In this document: one piece after another, positions 16,981-26,550 of the stretch
How positions within the stretch are numbered: the stretch's first letter is position 1
Layout of the letters: every line of letters starts with the position of its first letter
Translations under genes and position numbers: made by a program
The notes under the pieces: model-generated
Told to the model about the DNA's origin: nothing
The model's input: the letters and a program-made list of their open reading frames with translations, nothing else
Databases searched by the model: none
DNA from: Martinezella rhizogenes
GTDB taxonomy: Bacteria; Pseudomonadota; Alphaproteobacteria; Rhizobiales; Rhizobiaceae
NCBI RefSeq assembly: GCF_027460065.1
Contig: NZ_JAPYZZ010000001.1
Coordinates: 888,501 to 952,500, forward strand
Direction of reading: 5' to 3'
DNA: 64,000 nt

Positions 16981-18258
16981 ATGGTATCCGAAAAGGCCCT
17001 CATATCGAAGATCACCTGGCGGCTGATGCCGTTTCTTGGCCTTCTCTACCTCATCGCTTATATTGACCGCCAGAATGTCAGCTATGCGAAGCTGCAGATG
17101 GTCGATGCGCTGAGTCTGAGCGAATATGCCTACGGTCTTGGCGCTTCGCTGTTTTTCATCGGTTATTTCCTCTTCGAAGTGCCGAGCAACCTGTTCCTCA
17201 ACCGTTTCGGCGCCAGCAAATGGTTTGCCCGCATTCTGGTTTCCTGGGGCGCAGTCACCATAGCGCTTGCCTATACGCAGAATGCCACGATGTTTTACAT
17301 CCTGCGTTTCCTGCTCGGACTTTGCGAAGCTGGCTTCTTCCCCGGCGTGCTGTTCCTCATGACGCTCTGGTTCCCGCGTGATTATCGCGGCCGCATGATC
17401 GGCCTCTTCATGATTTTCAGCGCGCTTGCCAATGCGGTCGGTGCGCCGCTCGGCGGCATGCTGCTCGATCTCGATGGTTTCCTCGGTTACGCCGGATGGG
17501 AATGGGTGTTTCTGGCAACGGGTATTCCCGCCGTCATCGCTGGCGTCGTCACCTTCTTTTATCTGGATGATACGCCTGACAAGGCGAAGTTTCTCACTCA
17601 GGATGAGAAGGACTGGCTGAAGAACCGGCTGGCCGAAGAAAACAAGGGCATGGAAGAGCATGCGGAAGACGGGTTCAAGGCCCTCGTCAACCCGCGCGTT
17701 CTGTTCATGGCGCTTTGCTATGTCGGCTTTCCGCTGGCCGCTTATGGTCTCAGCTACTGGCTTCCGACGATCGTGAAGAGCTTCGGTGTTTCCAACACCA
17801 CCAACGGCTTCATCAATATCATACCGTGGATTATCGTCGCCATCGCCCTGTTCGTCGTGCCTTCGGCAGCCGATAAGGCGAAGAACAAGACGCCCTATAT
17901 CGTCGGCCCGGCTTTCGTTGGCGCTTTCTGCCTGCTGATGTCGGCATTGCTCAGCGATCCGGTGCTGCAGTTCGCCTTTCTCTGCGTCGCTGCCGCAGGC
18001 ATCTTTGCCGGCCAGCCGGTGTTCTGGAGCCTGCCCGGGCGTTTCCTCAAGGGAGCGGGTGCGGCTGCGGGTATCGCCGCGATCAATTCCGTCGGTAATC
18101 TCGGTGGCTTCGTGGCACAGAATGTCGTGCCCTGGATCAAGGACCAGACCGGCAGCACCATCGCGCCGATGTTCTTCCTTGCCTTCTGCCTGGCGCTCGC
18201 AGGGGTGCTGGTCATCATCGCAACGCGTAAAATGGGCACTCAGGTCAAGGCTGCCTGA
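16981..18258 (+). CDS. MFS transporter, anion:cation symporter (ACS) family
   Basis: A 12-helix, 425-residue permease. It begins with a basic cytoplasmic tail, then LIAYIDRQNVSYAKLQM, the first-helix signature of the ACS family (phthalate, tartrate, glucarate and similar organic anions). The central cytoplasmic loop is charged (about residues 190-225) and the second half contains RFLKGAGAAAGIAAINSVGNLGG. The ATG at 16981 has GGGAGG upstream; the open frame before it is non-coding. It is a single gene with no catabolic partner in view, so the substrate is open; it is probably inducible given the repeat cluster upstream. Confidence 0.88.
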   Translation: MVSEKALISKITWRLMPFLGLLYLIAYIDRQNVSYAKLQMVDALSLSEYAYGLGASLFFIGYFLFEVPSNLFLNRFGASKWFARILVSWGAVTIALAYTQNATMFYILRFLLGLCEAGFFPGVLFLMTLWFPRDYRGRMIGLFMIFSALANAVGAPLGGMLLDLDGFLGYAGWEWVFLATGIPAVIAGVVTFFYLDDTPDKAKFLTQDEKDWLKNRLAEENKGMEEHAEDGFKALVNPRVLFMALCYVGFPLAAYGLSYWLPTIVKSFGVSNTTNGFINIIPWIIVAIALFVVPSAADKAKNKTPYIVGPAFVGAFCLLMSALLSDPVLQFAFLCVAAAGIFAGQPVFWSLPGRFLKGAGAAAGIAAINSVGNLGGFVAQNVVPWIKDQTGSTIAPMFFLAFCLALAGVLVIIATRKMGTQVKAA

Positions 18259-18306
18259 TTTTGGAAGATTGCGACGGTTGAGGCGATTGCCGAGCGTCGC
18301 ATACGT

Positions 18307-18341
18307 AAAAAATTGTGGCCCGGATGTTTCCGGGCCACAAT
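18307..18341 (-). terminator. Intrinsic terminator of the RTX-like gene
   Basis: ATTGTGGCCCGGA and its exact inverted copy form a 13-bp stem with a small loop (18312-18341), followed on the reverse strand by a T-run. It lies about 40 bases after the RTX gene stop. It may also stop the convergent MFS transcript, although the forward side lacks a T-run. Confidence 0.85.
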
Positions 18342-18380
18342 CATTCTAAGCGATAATAGATGAAATTCTCTTTGAGAGAA

Positions 18381-19343
18381 TTATGCGGTGAACCAATCGC
18401 TACCGGTCAGGTGGACACCGGCAACAATGATCTTCTCACCCTTGTGCTCGCCAGAAACGTTGTAGCTGAGGATAGTGTCGTTATCGATCGTCGACACCGC
18501 CCAGTTATCGATTACCGTGCCGACCAGCTTGAGCTTGTCCATGGAGGCGTTGAAGCCTTCGATGGTATCGGTCGCGAAGCTCTTGGCCATGTCGCCGAGA
18601 TTGAAGACGAAGGTATCGGCGCCACCGCTTGCAATGATGTGGTCGATGCCCTTGCCACCGGTCACCAGCGACGAAGCAAGCTTTACGCCGCTCAGGTCGA
18701 TAAAGTCGTTACCTGCACCGGCGTCGATCTTGACGGAGGTGAAGCTGCCATCGGTGATGCCGGCGCCACCATTCACAGCGCCGGTATTGGCAGCGAGGCC
18801 ACCCGTGCCAGCTGCAGACGTATCATTGAATGCAGCGCCAGCCTTGACGACGATCGTGTCGTTGCCTGCGCCGGTGTCGATGTTGAAATTGTTCACCCAG
18901 GTCTTTTCATTCGAAACGACAGAGACGGTGACCGTGTCATTGCCTGCGCCGGTCGAGATGTTGCCGCGCTTGGCATTGAGAACCTCAACGGTGGACGAAC
19001 CGGTGCCGCCGAGATGTACGTCGACCTGGACGAAATCCTTGAAAGTAAGGTTTTCAGAGGTGTCGGACTGGGCGAGAGCGTTCTTTACCGAGTTCCATGC
19101 CGAGGACACGTCGAATTTGAAGCCGTTCGCGGCGGCATCATAACCAACATCGACCGTACCGCCAGCGCCAGTGCCGGCGACAGCGACGGAGCCGACGTTG
19201 ACACTGCCGGATTCCATCGAGGAACCGTTCTTAACCTGAGCGGTCGATTCCGTGAGGAGCTTATAAGCTTCCTGATCAATGAGGCTGGTGAGCGAGGAAA
19301 CCGAAGCGGCGCCACCATTACCGAACGTTACTTTTAACGCCAT
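18381..19343 (-). CDS. RTX-like calcium-binding protein, probable type I secretion substrate
   Basis: A 320-residue acidic protein, rich in Gly, Asn, Asp, Thr and Val, with no N-terminal signal peptide. GAGND nonapeptide motifs occur at about residues 132, 158 and 209, with a degenerate GGKGID at 229 followed by GGADTFVF. These are RTX-type calcium-binding turns, but separated by 20-50 residues instead of stacked in tandem. The C-terminal 60 residues have the DTIEGFNASMDKLKLVGT pattern seen in peptidase-M10/serralysin-type C-terminal domains, and the chain ends DWFTA, fitting an uncleaved C-terminal secretion signal. AGGAG precedes the ATG. It lies beside the exporter genes, so export by them is inferred. 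Its activity is unknown; no enzyme domain is visible. Confidence 0.85.
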   Translation of the reverse strand: MALKVTFGNGGAASVSSLTSLIDQEAYKLLTESTAQVKNGSSMESGSVNVGSVAVAGTGAGGTVDVGYDAAANGFKFDVSSAWNSVKNALAQSDTSENLTFKDFVQVDVHLGGTGSSTVEVLNAKRGNISTGAGNDTVTVSVVSNEKTWVNNFNIDTGAGNDTIVVKAGAAFNDTSAAGTGGLAANTGAVNGGAGITDGSFTSVKIDAGAGNDFIDLSGVKLASSLVTGGKGIDHIIASGGADTFVFNLGDMAKSFATDTIEGFNASMDKLKLVGTVIDNWAVSTIDNDTILSYNVSGEHKGEKIIVAGVHLTGSDWFTA

Positions 19344-19522
19344 TTTAAACTCCTATAAATTTTTGAGAAATGGATGAATTGAAATTAAGTTTCTGTTAAT
19401 TATTGCGGGTGATATTTAATACATAAAAAACCATAATACAATATAAGAAAATCGTTTTTTCAAAAAAATCGCGTATTTGGTGTGTTGAAAATTATTCTTG
19501 GTTTTGCTGCAGGAGCAAGAAA
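19344..19522 (-). other. AT-rich spacer inside the type I secretion cluster
   Basis: A 179-base AT-rich spacer between the adaptor gene and the RTX gene, markedly richer in A+T than its neighbours, with runs of A and T. It probably contains the RTX gene's own promoter; no clear terminator for the exporter operon is seen. Confidence 0.5.
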
Positions 19523-20836
19523 TTATTCCTGAACGAAGGTCTTTCTGAGTCTATCCTGGAATGGTTTCACAAAATAGGAGAGCACACTCCTCTCGCTGGT
19601 CTGGATAAATACTTCCGCCGGCATGCCAGGATACAACTTCCCGCCAGGTAGATGCCCCATGCCAGCCTTGTCGGGTCTGATGCGCAGGACATAATAGGAT
19701 GTGCCAGTTCGGGAATCTGTTTGCAGATCAGGCGCGACGACAGCAACTTCCGCGCTCAAGTCCGGTGTCGTGCTTTGATTGAACGCCGTGAAGCGAACGG
19801 TAACCGGCTGCCCGACATATATCTGATCGATGTCTCGCGGGGTTATATTGGCTTCGATTGCCAGTTCATCCTTGTCAGGAACCACCAGCATCAGCACCTC
19901 ACCGGGTTGAATGACGCCGTTTATGTTGTGCACTGAAAGCTGATAGATGCGACCGGCAATCGGCGAGCGGATGTCGAGACGATCGAGCTGGTCGCGTGTT
20001 GCCGCCAGCCGCTCTTCATATTCTGCCACGGTTGCTTCGATCGATGTCAGATCTTTCGTGACTTCCGATTTGCGGTCTTCGTCGAGCTGAAGCAATTGCA
20101 GGTCCAGTTCGCTCAGCTTGCCCACGGTCTGTGCACGAGCCGCAATATATTGGCCCTGCTGACCTTCAAGATTGGAAAGCTGACGCTTGAGGAGATTGAG
20201 ACGCTGGAGCGTGACTAGGCCTTTTTTCAAGAGCTCATCTGTCTTGAACACGTCTTCCTTCACAATGGCGAGTTCATTTTCCGTGGCTTCGACTTGTACG
20301 TCGAGGCCGCGTGCCTCATCGGTCAGCTGGTCCTTGCGTGTGGCAAGCTGCTTTTTCATGCCGATCAACGCGTTGCGACGACTGTTGAAAAGGCTCTGTT
20401 CGCTATCGATGAAGGTTTTGGCCGCCTTCGAACTCGTCAGTGCCGTCAGATCTTCGATCACGGCGAAAGAGGGTTCTTCGGCGATCTCCGCCCGCAAACG
20501 GGCACGGCGCGCATAGAGTTGTGCAAGCGTATTCTCAACGATGGAGAGGTTTGCCTGAACGACGGTGGAGCTCAGCCGCAACAGGATCTGACCGGCGGCG
20601 ACCCTGTCGCCCTCGACGACATTGATCTCACTGACGATACCGCCAGAAAGATGCTGGATTTTTTTGGAATTGCCTTCAACGACCACCCGGCCCGTGGCCA
20701 CCACGGCGCCGGCAAGCTTCGCGAAAGCCGCCCAGCCGCCCATTCCGACGAGAAGGCCGAGGCCGAGAACGACCACGGCGGCCGAGTGCCTGAGAATGGA
20801 TGAATTCGTCGTGCCGGCTTTTTCTGTTTCAGCCAT
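19523..20836 (-). CDS. Type I secretion membrane fusion (adaptor) protein, HlyD family
   Basis: A 437-residue periplasmic adaptor linking the inner-membrane ABC exporter to an outer-membrane TolC-type channel. One transmembrane helix lies at about 17-42, followed by a lipoyl half (GRVVVEGNSKKIQHLSGGIVSEI), long coiled-coil helices from about 90 to 280, the second lipoyl half (IRSPIAGRIYQLSVHN) and a beta-barrel ending LYPGMPAEVFIQT. This is the PrtE/PrsE type. It overlaps the ABC gene by eight bases, so they are coupled. No TolC homologue is in the window. Confidence 0.92.
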   Translation of the reverse strand: MAETEKAGTTNSSILRHSAAVVVLGLGLLVGMGGWAAFAKLAGAVVATGRVVVEGNSKKIQHLSGGIVSEINVVEGDRVAAGQILLRLSSTVVQANLSIVENTLAQLYARRARLRAEIAEEPSFAVIEDLTALTSSKAAKTFIDSEQSLFNSRRNALIGMKKQLATRKDQLTDEARGLDVQVEATENELAIVKEDVFKTDELLKKGLVTLQRLNLLKRQLSNLEGQQGQYIAARAQTVGKLSELDLQLLQLDEDRKSEVTKDLTSIEATVAEYEERLAATRDQLDRLDIRSPIAGRIYQLSVHNINGVIQPGEVLMLVVPDKDELAIEANITPRDIDQIYVGQPVTVRFTAFNQSTTPDLSAEVAVVAPDLQTDSRTGTSYYVLRIRPDKAGMGHLPGGKLYPGMPAEVFIQTSERSVLSYFVKPFQDRLRKTFVQE

Positions 20837-22562
20837 TTTCGCTCACCCGGTTTTCAATCTTGCGCGTTTCTTCCCCCTCGGGCACCTGGCGGATATTCTG
20901 CCGCAGGATTTGCGCAAGCACCTCTTCCTTGGTGCCGAAGCGCAGCATCCGGCCATTGCTCATCACCATCACCATATTGATGCTTTCGAGGGCGCTGGGG
21001 CGGTGGGCAATGACGACGACAATGCCGCCGCGCGCCCTGATGTCGCCAATGGCATTGCGCAGGGCAGCCTCCCCTTCGCTGTCCAGATTGGAATTCGGTT
21101 CATCGAGAAGGACGAAGAAGGGCTCGCCGAACAGCGCGCGGGCAAGGCCGATGCGCTGCTTCTGCCCGCCCGACAAAGCCTCGCCGCGATCGCCTATTGG
21201 GGTATCGTAGCCATTCGGCAGGTTCAGGATCAGCTCATGCACCTGAGCGGCCTTGGCGGCGGCAACGATCGATTCCGCGGTCGCGTTGCGGTCGAACCGC
21301 GCGATATTCTGCGCGACCGTACCCGGCATCAGTTCCACCTGCTGGGGCATATAGCCGATGGATTTGCCGAGGAACTCGAAGTCCCACTGGTTGAGTGCTG
21401 CCCCATCGAAGCGGACGGAGCCGCGCTCATAGGGCCAGATGCCGGTCATCAAACGCGCCAGGGTGGATTTTCCCGATGCGCTTGGGCCGATGATGCCCAG
21501 CCCATCGCCCGCATTCAGCGTGAAGGAAATGTCGGCGACCGTATCGCGTGCACCACTGGGCGGGCCACCGGTGACACGATCGACGGCAACGGTAAATTGC
21601 GGACGCGGCAGGGAGAGCGGCGGTGCTGGCTCCGGCACCAGTTCCAAAAACTCGTTGACCCGTTTCCAGCCCTGCCGGGCGGTCATGAAGCTGCGCCAGT
21701 TCGCAATCGCATGTTCGACCGGGCCGAGCGCCTTTGCAGAAAGGATCGATCCTGCGATGATGCTGCCCGCCGAGGCATGGCCGTCGATGACAAGCACGGC
21801 GCCGATGGCCATGACGCCGGATTGCAGCAACAGGCGGAATGTTCGCGACATGGCGCCGAGCATGCCGGCCGTGTCTGACGTCGACAGGGTCACGGAGCGA
21901 TACTTGGAGTGCAATTCGTCCCACATCGACGTCACCGCACCCATCATGCCCATGGTCCTGATGGATTCGATGTTGCGCTGGCTGCTGCCGACAAGCACGT
22001 TTCTCTGGCCCCTTGCGGTGTAAGCCTGCTTTGTCGCCCTTTCGGTTAGCCAATTGGTCAGAAGCGTCAGCACGACGAGAACCACGGCGCCGCCGAGCAC
22101 CGCAAAACCGATCCAGGGATGCAGGGCAAAACAGATCAGAAGATAGATGGGCAGCCAGGGAATATCGAAAAAGGCTGCTGGTCCGGGCCCAGAGAGAAAC
22201 TGGCGGATCTGATCGAGATCACCGACGATCTGCAGTCCGTCGATCTTGCTGGAGGCAAGAAGCGGTGCGCTGATCGATGCCCTGAAAAGCTTCTGATTGA
22301 GCGCATCATCCATATTGTCGGAGATGCGCGCCAAAATGCGGCCTCGCAATGCGTCGAAGCCCATCAGAAACGCGTAGAGAACAATCAGGAGAACGACCAA
22401 AGCCACAAGAGATGGAATGCTCTTGCTGGGCAAAATGCGGTCGTAAACTTCCAGCATGAAAAGCGAGCCGGAAAGATTAAGGATGTTCATCAACGCGCTG
22501 GCGAGGCCAACCGCGAAGAAAGCGGACTTATTTTTTGTTAAAAAAGAATTAAATAAAAACAT
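20829..22562 (-). CDS. Type I secretion ABC exporter (PrtD/PrsD type)
   Basis: A 577-residue half-transporter that energises secretion of RTX proteins. The six-helix membrane domain (about 1-310) lacks a C39 peptidase or CLD domain. The ATPase follows with Walker A GPSASGKSTL, signature LSGGQKQRIGLARALF and Walker B FVLLDEPNSNLD. I chose the ATG at 22562, which has AGGTG six bases upstream; a GTG at 22595 would add eleven residues. The first 40 codons are unusually AT-rich compared with the rest. First gene of the secretion operon. Confidence 0.92.
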   Translation of the reverse strand: MFLFNSFLTKNKSAFFAVGLASALMNILNLSGSLFMLEVYDRILPSKSIPSLVALVVLLIVLYAFLMGFDALRGRILARISDNMDDALNQKLFRASISAPLLASSKIDGLQIVGDLDQIRQFLSGPGPAAFFDIPWLPIYLLICFALHPWIGFAVLGGAVVLVVLTLLTNWLTERATKQAYTARGQRNVLVGSSQRNIESIRTMGMMGAVTSMWDELHSKYRSVTLSTSDTAGMLGAMSRTFRLLLQSGVMAIGAVLVIDGHASAGSIIAGSILSAKALGPVEHAIANWRSFMTARQGWKRVNEFLELVPEPAPPLSLPRPQFTVAVDRVTGGPPSGARDTVADISFTLNAGDGLGIIGPSASGKSTLARLMTGIWPYERGSVRFDGAALNQWDFEFLGKSIGYMPQQVELMPGTVAQNIARFDRNATAESIVAAAKAAQVHELILNLPNGYDTPIGDRGEALSGGQKQRIGLARALFGEPFFVLLDEPNSNLDSEGEAALRNAIGDIRARGGIVVVIAHRPSALESINMVMVMSNGRMLRFGTKEEVLAQILRQNIRQVPEGEETRKIENRVSENG

Positions 22563-22833
22563 AATAACACCTAAAACAGCAAGAAAATTGCACAATAAAA
22601 GGGATTAGGCAATGCTATTCGAGGATGGGCTAAAACACCCGCCTGAAAAAACTAAGTAAATATCCGTTATCTGTTTGGAATCTGTTGGTTTATCCAGAAA
22701 AAACCTGAAGTGGGACCAGCAGACGGGAAGAAGCGACGGTGTTTCTTAAGGTTTCTAGCCCACCGCCCGTAATTCGGGCCAGGTATCGAATTGGCAGTTT
22801 GGCCTGCGGTTTTCGATTGGCGGCCTGAGATCA
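22563..22833. other. Spacer upstream of the type I secretion operon
   Basis: About 270 bases between the exporter start and the rplS terminator. The half next to the exporter (22,530-22,690) is AT-rich and should carry the operon promoter, though no single box stands out. No reading frame of note. Confidence 0.45.
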
Positions 22834-22862
22834 CAAAAAAGGCGACCCGAAGGTCGCCTTTC
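22834..22862 (-). terminator. Intrinsic terminator of rplS
   Basis: Reverse-strand AAAGGCGACC, a TTCG loop, GGTCGCC and then a T-run, about 25 bases beyond the rplS stop. Confidence 0.9.
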
Positions 22863-22885
22863 GTGCATCCATCGAAATGGAAATC

Positions 22886-23425
22886 TTATTCCGCGGTGGC
22901 TTCTGCAGCCTTTGCTGCTTCTTCCGCTGCCTTGGCTTCGGCGGCTTCGGCTGCTGCCTTTTCGGCGGCGAGAGCCTGTGCTGCTGCTACCTTTTCAGCT
23001 TCCAGACGTGCCTTTTCTTCGGCAGCTGCCTGGCGCTCGGATTCGTTCAGCTTGCGGGCGCGCGTACCGGTGTTTTCAACGATACGGGCAGCCTTGCCGC
23101 GACGGTCGCGCAGGTAGTAGAGCTTCGCACGGCGAACCTTACCGCGGCGAACGATTTCAACGCCTTCGACCAGCGGGGAGTAGATCGGGAATACGCGCTC
23201 GACGCCTTCGCCGTAGGAGATTTTGCGAACGGTGAAGCTTTCGGAAAGGCCGCCGCCGGAACGGGCGATGCAAACGCCTTCGTAAGCCTGAACGCGGGTA
23301 CGGTTACCTTCCGTCACGCGAACGTTGACGCGCAGCGTATCGCCCGGAGAAAACTCAGGCAGGGTACGCTTTGCTTCGATCTTGGCAGCCTGTTCGGCTT
23401 CCAGCTGCTGAATGATATTGGTCAT
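22886..23425 (-). CDS. rplS: 50S ribosomal protein L19
   Basis: A 179-residue ribosomal protein located at the 30S-50S interface. The conserved core (residues about 1-125) includes [33 protein letters not shown] and [10 protein letters not shown], and ends [13 protein letters not shown]. After it comes a 50-residue tail rich in Ala, Glu and Lys, a low-complexity extension typical of alphaproteobacterial L19 and absent from the 115-residue E. coli protein. In many bacteria rplS directly follows trmD; here a TauE/SafE gene on the opposite strand separates them, so rplS must have its own promoter. Confidence 0.97.
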
Positions 23426-23693
23426 GTTAACCTCTGATTTCTTCTGAAACAGCCAGAGCGCTCAACGGTTCGCCTGTCGGTCAATGCCTTCAGACCATGC
23501 CTTGCGGCAGGAGCGGGTTCGCCATTCTTTGCTTGCGGTTAAAGGGGCAAACCCCAATTCCACGCGGGCACATACACGAGGATGCGCCATTTGTCATCCC
23601 TTTCATGACAATTTTTTATCAATTATGCGCCGTGCTCCGGCAGTTGCGAAGCGGCTTGCTGCCGGATATGGCATGAGAACCTTGGGAGGGGCC

Positions 23694-24440
23694 ATGTCAA
23701 TTTTCATCGTTCTCATACTGTTTGCGACCGGTTTTCTGTCTGGTGTCGTTAATGCGATCGCCGGTGGCGGCACCTTCCTGACCTTCGGGGCGATGACGCT
23801 TGCCGGCCTGCCGCCCATCGTCGCCAACGCCACCTCGGCGATCGTGCAGTTTCCGGGCTATATCACTTCCGTTATCGCCTATGGGCCGGAAATCCGTACA
23901 CATTGGCGCGAAGCGGTCTCGCTGTCTGTCGTCTCTGTCGTCGGTGGGCTCGCAGGGGCGCTGCTTCTGCTGTCGCTCGACAACCCCTCCTTCCGCCAGC
24001 TTGTACCCTGGCTGCTACTGGCCGCCACGGCGGTTTTTGCTGCGGGCCCGTGGCTAAGGCCGAGGGCGAGTGCGGAGCGCTCTCCCGGCAATCTGCCGAG
24101 CCTCGTCTTTCAGGGGCTCGCTTCCATCTATGGTGGCTTTTTTGGGGCCGGCATGGGCATTATGATGCTCGCCATTCTCGGGGTAACCTCGGGCGGCAGC
24201 TATCACCATCTGAACGCCCTGAAGAACCTGCTATCGGTGGTGATTGCCGTCATCGCCATTACGATCTTCGTCAGCGGCGGCGTCGTGTCCTGGTGGGCGG
24301 CGCTCATCATGTTCCCGGCGGCGGCACTTGGCGGTTATGTGGGCGTGCACACGGCAAGACGGGTGCCGCAATGGATCATCCGCTGGCTTGTCATTGCCGT
24401 CGGGCTGGTGCTGACGGCCTATTATTTCGTCTCGGCCTGA
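23694..24440 (+). CDS. TauE/SafE family permease (predicted anion exporter)
   Basis: A 248-residue protein with about eight hydrophobic helices and the family motif [17 protein letters not shown] in the first helix pair, repeated in spirit by [16 protein letters not shown] in the second half. Family members move sulfite, sulfoacetate or related anions; the substrate here is unknown. The ATG at 23694 follows a GGGAGGGG ribosome site; longer in-frame starts back to 23484 look unlikely. Its last 19 bases overlap the 3' end of trmD on the opposite strand. It interrupts the usual trmD-rplS order. Confidence 0.87.
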   Translation: MSIFIVLILFATGFLSGVVNAIAGGGTFLTFGAMTLAGLPPIVANATSAIVQFPGYITSVIAYGPEIRTHWREAVSLSVVSVVGGLAGALLLLSLDNPSFRQLVPWLLLAATAVFAAGPWLRPRASAERSPGNLPSLVFQGLASIYGGFFGAGMGIMMLAILGVTSGGSYHHLNALKNLLSVVIAVIAITIFVSGGVVSWWAALIMFPAAALGGYVGVHTARRVPQWIIRWLVIAVGLVLTAYYFVSA

Positions 24441-25120
24441 GTTTTTTTGAGCAGATCCGGCCGTCTTTCCTTCGTCAACGCCAGAGCCTGCTCGTGTCGC
24501 CACTTGTCGATGGCGGCGTGATTGCCTGAGGTGAGGATGGCGGGAATATCGCGGCCTTCCCAGAGCTGAGGGCGGGTATAATGCGGATGCTCCAGCAACC
24601 CGCCCTCGAAGCTTTCATGCACGCCCGAGAGATCGTTGCCCATGACGCCCGGCAGGATGCGGACGACAGCATCCAGAAGCGTCAGCGCTGCGGGTTCGCC
24701 GCCGGAGAGAATGTAGTCGCCGATCGATACTTCCTCCAGCCCGCGTGCCTCGATGACGCGCTGGTCCACGCCCTCGAAGCGGCCGCAGACGATGATCGCG
24801 CCTTCGCCGGCCGCCAGTTCGCGCACGCGGTTCTGGGACAGGGGTTTGCCGCGCGGGCTCATCAGCAGCCGTGGCCGCGTATCGCCATTGGAAACATGAT
24901 CGATGGCCGCGGCCAATACGTCGGGCTTCAGCACCATGCCAGCGCCACCACCTGCCGGTGTATCATCGACGCTTCTGTGCCTGTCGGCGGCAAATTCGCG
25001 GATTTGTACGGCATCCAGCGACCATTGCCCTCGCTCCAGCGCCTTGCCTGCCAGCGAATATTGGAGATGTCCCGGAAACATTTCCGGGTAGAGCGTCAGA
25101 ACGGTGGCCTTGAAGGTCAT
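24422..25120 (-). CDS. trmD: tRNA (guanine37-N1)-methyltransferase
   Basis: Methylates G37 next to the anticodon of tRNAs reading CNN codons, preventing +1 frameshifts. The 232-residue SPOUT-fold protein has the knot region motifs [14 protein letters not shown] and [17 protein letters not shown] and the N-terminal TLYPEMFPG. It follows rimM by five bases, so they form one unit, as in most proteobacteria. Confidence 0.96.
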   Translation of the reverse strand: MTFKATVLTLYPEMFPGHLQYSLAGKALERGQWSLDAVQIREFAADRHRSVDDTPAGGGAGMVLKPDVLAAAIDHVSNGDTRPRLLMSPRGKPLSQNRVRELAAGEGAIIVCGRFEGVDQRVIEARGLEEVSIGDYILSGGEPAALTLLDAVVRILPGVMGNDLSGVHESFEGGLLEHPHYTRPQLWEGRDIPAILTSGNHAAIDKWRHEQALALTKERRPDLLKKTQAETK

Positions 25121-25125
25121 TGGAT

Positions 25126-25692
25126 TTATTTCTTACCGAACGGCGGCATGCCGTTTTGGTCCTTGTCGTCAGGATTGTCGATAAGGCCGGCGGCCATCGG
25201 ATCGATGAGAATGCGCCCGGCCTCCAGATCGATCTCGAGCACGGCGGCCTCGGAAAAAGGAATGAGGGCTGGCCGGCGACCCGCGCCTTTCAGTTCCAGC
25301 AGATCGCCTGCACCGAAATCATAGACGGCGCTGACGGCGCCATAACTTTTGCCCTCGGCATCGACGGCTTCCAACCCTTCGAGATCGGCATAATAAAACT
25401 CGTCATCGTCCAGTTCGTCATCCGGCAGATTGTCGCGTTCAATGAAGAGTTCCAGCCCGTTCAGGCTTTCGGCCGCATTGCGGTCGTTAATGCCACGGAA
25501 ACGGACGACGACGACATTCTTGCCCTCGCGAACTTCCAGAATTTCAAAGACGCGGCCATCGGCGGTGACCAGATTGCCGTAGTCGCCCAACGCCATCGGG
25601 TCGTCGGTATAGGTGCTCACACGGACTTCGCCGCGAAGGCCTTGCGCGCCGCCGATTTTTGCCATGAGTATCGGGTTTTCCAGCTTTGCCAT
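25126..25692 (-). CDS. rimM: 16S rRNA processing/ribosome maturation factor
   Basis: RimM binds S19 and helps mature the 30S head. The 188-residue protein has the N-terminal beta-barrel ([23 protein letters not shown]) and the PRC-barrel half with [19 protein letters not shown] and [20 protein letters not shown]. The short, Asp-rich tail is variable. It lies 120 bases after rpsP, separated by a terminator-like hairpin. Confidence 0.95.
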   Translation of the reverse strand: MAKLENPILMAKIGGAQGLRGEVRVSTYTDDPMALGDYGNLVTADGRVFEILEVREGKNVVVVRFRGINDRNAAESLNGLELFIERDNLPDDELDDDEFYYADLEGLEAVDAEGKSYGAVSAVYDFGAGDLLELKGAGRRPALIPFSEAAVLEIDLEAGRILIDPMAAGLIDNPDDKDQNGMPPFGKK

Positions 25693-25754
25693 CGGGCCGT
25701 CCGTCTTCTGGTGTTGGTTGCGTCAGCTTTAAGGTTTGTTGACGCCAAAATAAA

Positions 25755-25799
25755 CAAAAAACGGGTGGCATGGAAAACCACGCCACCCGTTCTTCAAAA
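25755..25799 (-). terminator. Intrinsic terminator after rpsP
   Basis: Reverse-strand ACGGGTGGC and GCCACCCGT arms with a 12-base loop, followed by a T-run (TTTTTTG). It separates rpsP from rimM-trmD and may act as an attenuator between them. Confidence 0.8.
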
Positions 25800-25812
25800 G
25801 TTTCCGTGCAGA

Positions 25813-26190
25813 TTATTCTGCAGCAGAGGCTTCCGCAGCAGCAGCGGCTGCATCTTCAGCCTTCTGCTTCTTTTCAGCAACGCGTTCCAGAGCGCGCTTG
25901 CCTGGCAGTGCCTTTTCCGGGTTGCTGCGAGCGGCGCGCTCGGCAAGGCCTGCCTCTGCGAGGAAGCGCAGAACGCGGTCGGTCGGCTGTGCGCCCTTGG
26001 CGATCCATTCCTTGATGAGGTCAGCCTTCAGCTCAACGCGCAGCGGGTTGTCCTTGGCAAGCATCGGGTTCCAGGAACCGACCTTCTCGAGGAAACGGCC
26101 GTCGCGGGGCGAACGGGCGTCAGCAACGACGATCTGGTAATACGGGCGCTTCTTGGAACCACCGCGTGCGAGACGAATTTTCAGTGCCAT
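25813..26190 (-). CDS. rpsP: 30S ribosomal protein S16
   Basis: A 125-residue 30S protein. The core [42 protein letters not shown] is the diagnostic S16 opening (quoted here only in part: [19 protein letters not shown]). The last 40 residues are an Ala/Glu/Lys-rich tail, common in alphaproteobacteria and absent from E. coli S16. It lies 33 bases after the chorismate mutase gene. Confidence 0.97.
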   Translation of the reverse strand: MALKIRLARGGSKKRPYYQIVVADARSPRDGRFLEKVGSWNPMLAKDNPLRVELKADLIKEWIAKGAQPTDRVLRFLAEAGLAERAARSNPEKALPGKRALERVAEKKQKAEDAAAAAAEASAAE

Positions 26191-26223
26191 GTGATTTACT
26201 CCTTAAGATGGCTTGTCCGCCGG

Positions 26224-26541
26224 TCAGGCGGTCTTTTCATGACCGCCATGTTCGGCGGCTATTGCTTCATGATGCCGGATGACTTCCTTGATGACGAAGT
26301 TCAAGAACTTCTCGGCGAAATCCGGGTCCAGATTGGCGTCCTTCGCAAGACGGCGAAGGCGTTCGATCTGGTATTCCTCGCGCGCCGGGTCGGCCGGCGG
26401 CAAACTGTATGTTGCCTTCAACACGCCCACTGCCTTGGTGCAGCGGAAGCGTTCGGCAAGAATGTGAACCAGTGCGGCATCGATATTGTCGATCGACTGG
26501 CGGTATTCGGAAAGCTGGGCCTTAACCTCTACATCGTTCAC
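26224..26541 (-). CDS. Chorismate mutase (AroQ type)
   Basis: Rearranges chorismate to prephenate for Phe and Tyr synthesis. The 105-residue all-helical AroQ domain has YRQSIDNIDAALVHILAERF at about 8-30, with the Arg and Asp pattern of helix 1, and the KATYSLPPADPAREEYQIERL region. It lies between ffh and rpsP, an arrangement common in Rhizobiales, and is probably co-transcribed. A stand-alone mutase, with no fused dehydratase or dehydrogenase. Confidence 0.9.
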   Translation of the reverse strand: MNDVEVKAQLSEYRQSIDNIDAALVHILAERFRCTKAVGVLKATYSLPPADPAREEYQIERLRRLAKDANLDPDFAEKFLNFVIKEVIRHHEAIAAEHGGHEKTA

Positions 26542-26550
26542 CGGTGTGCC

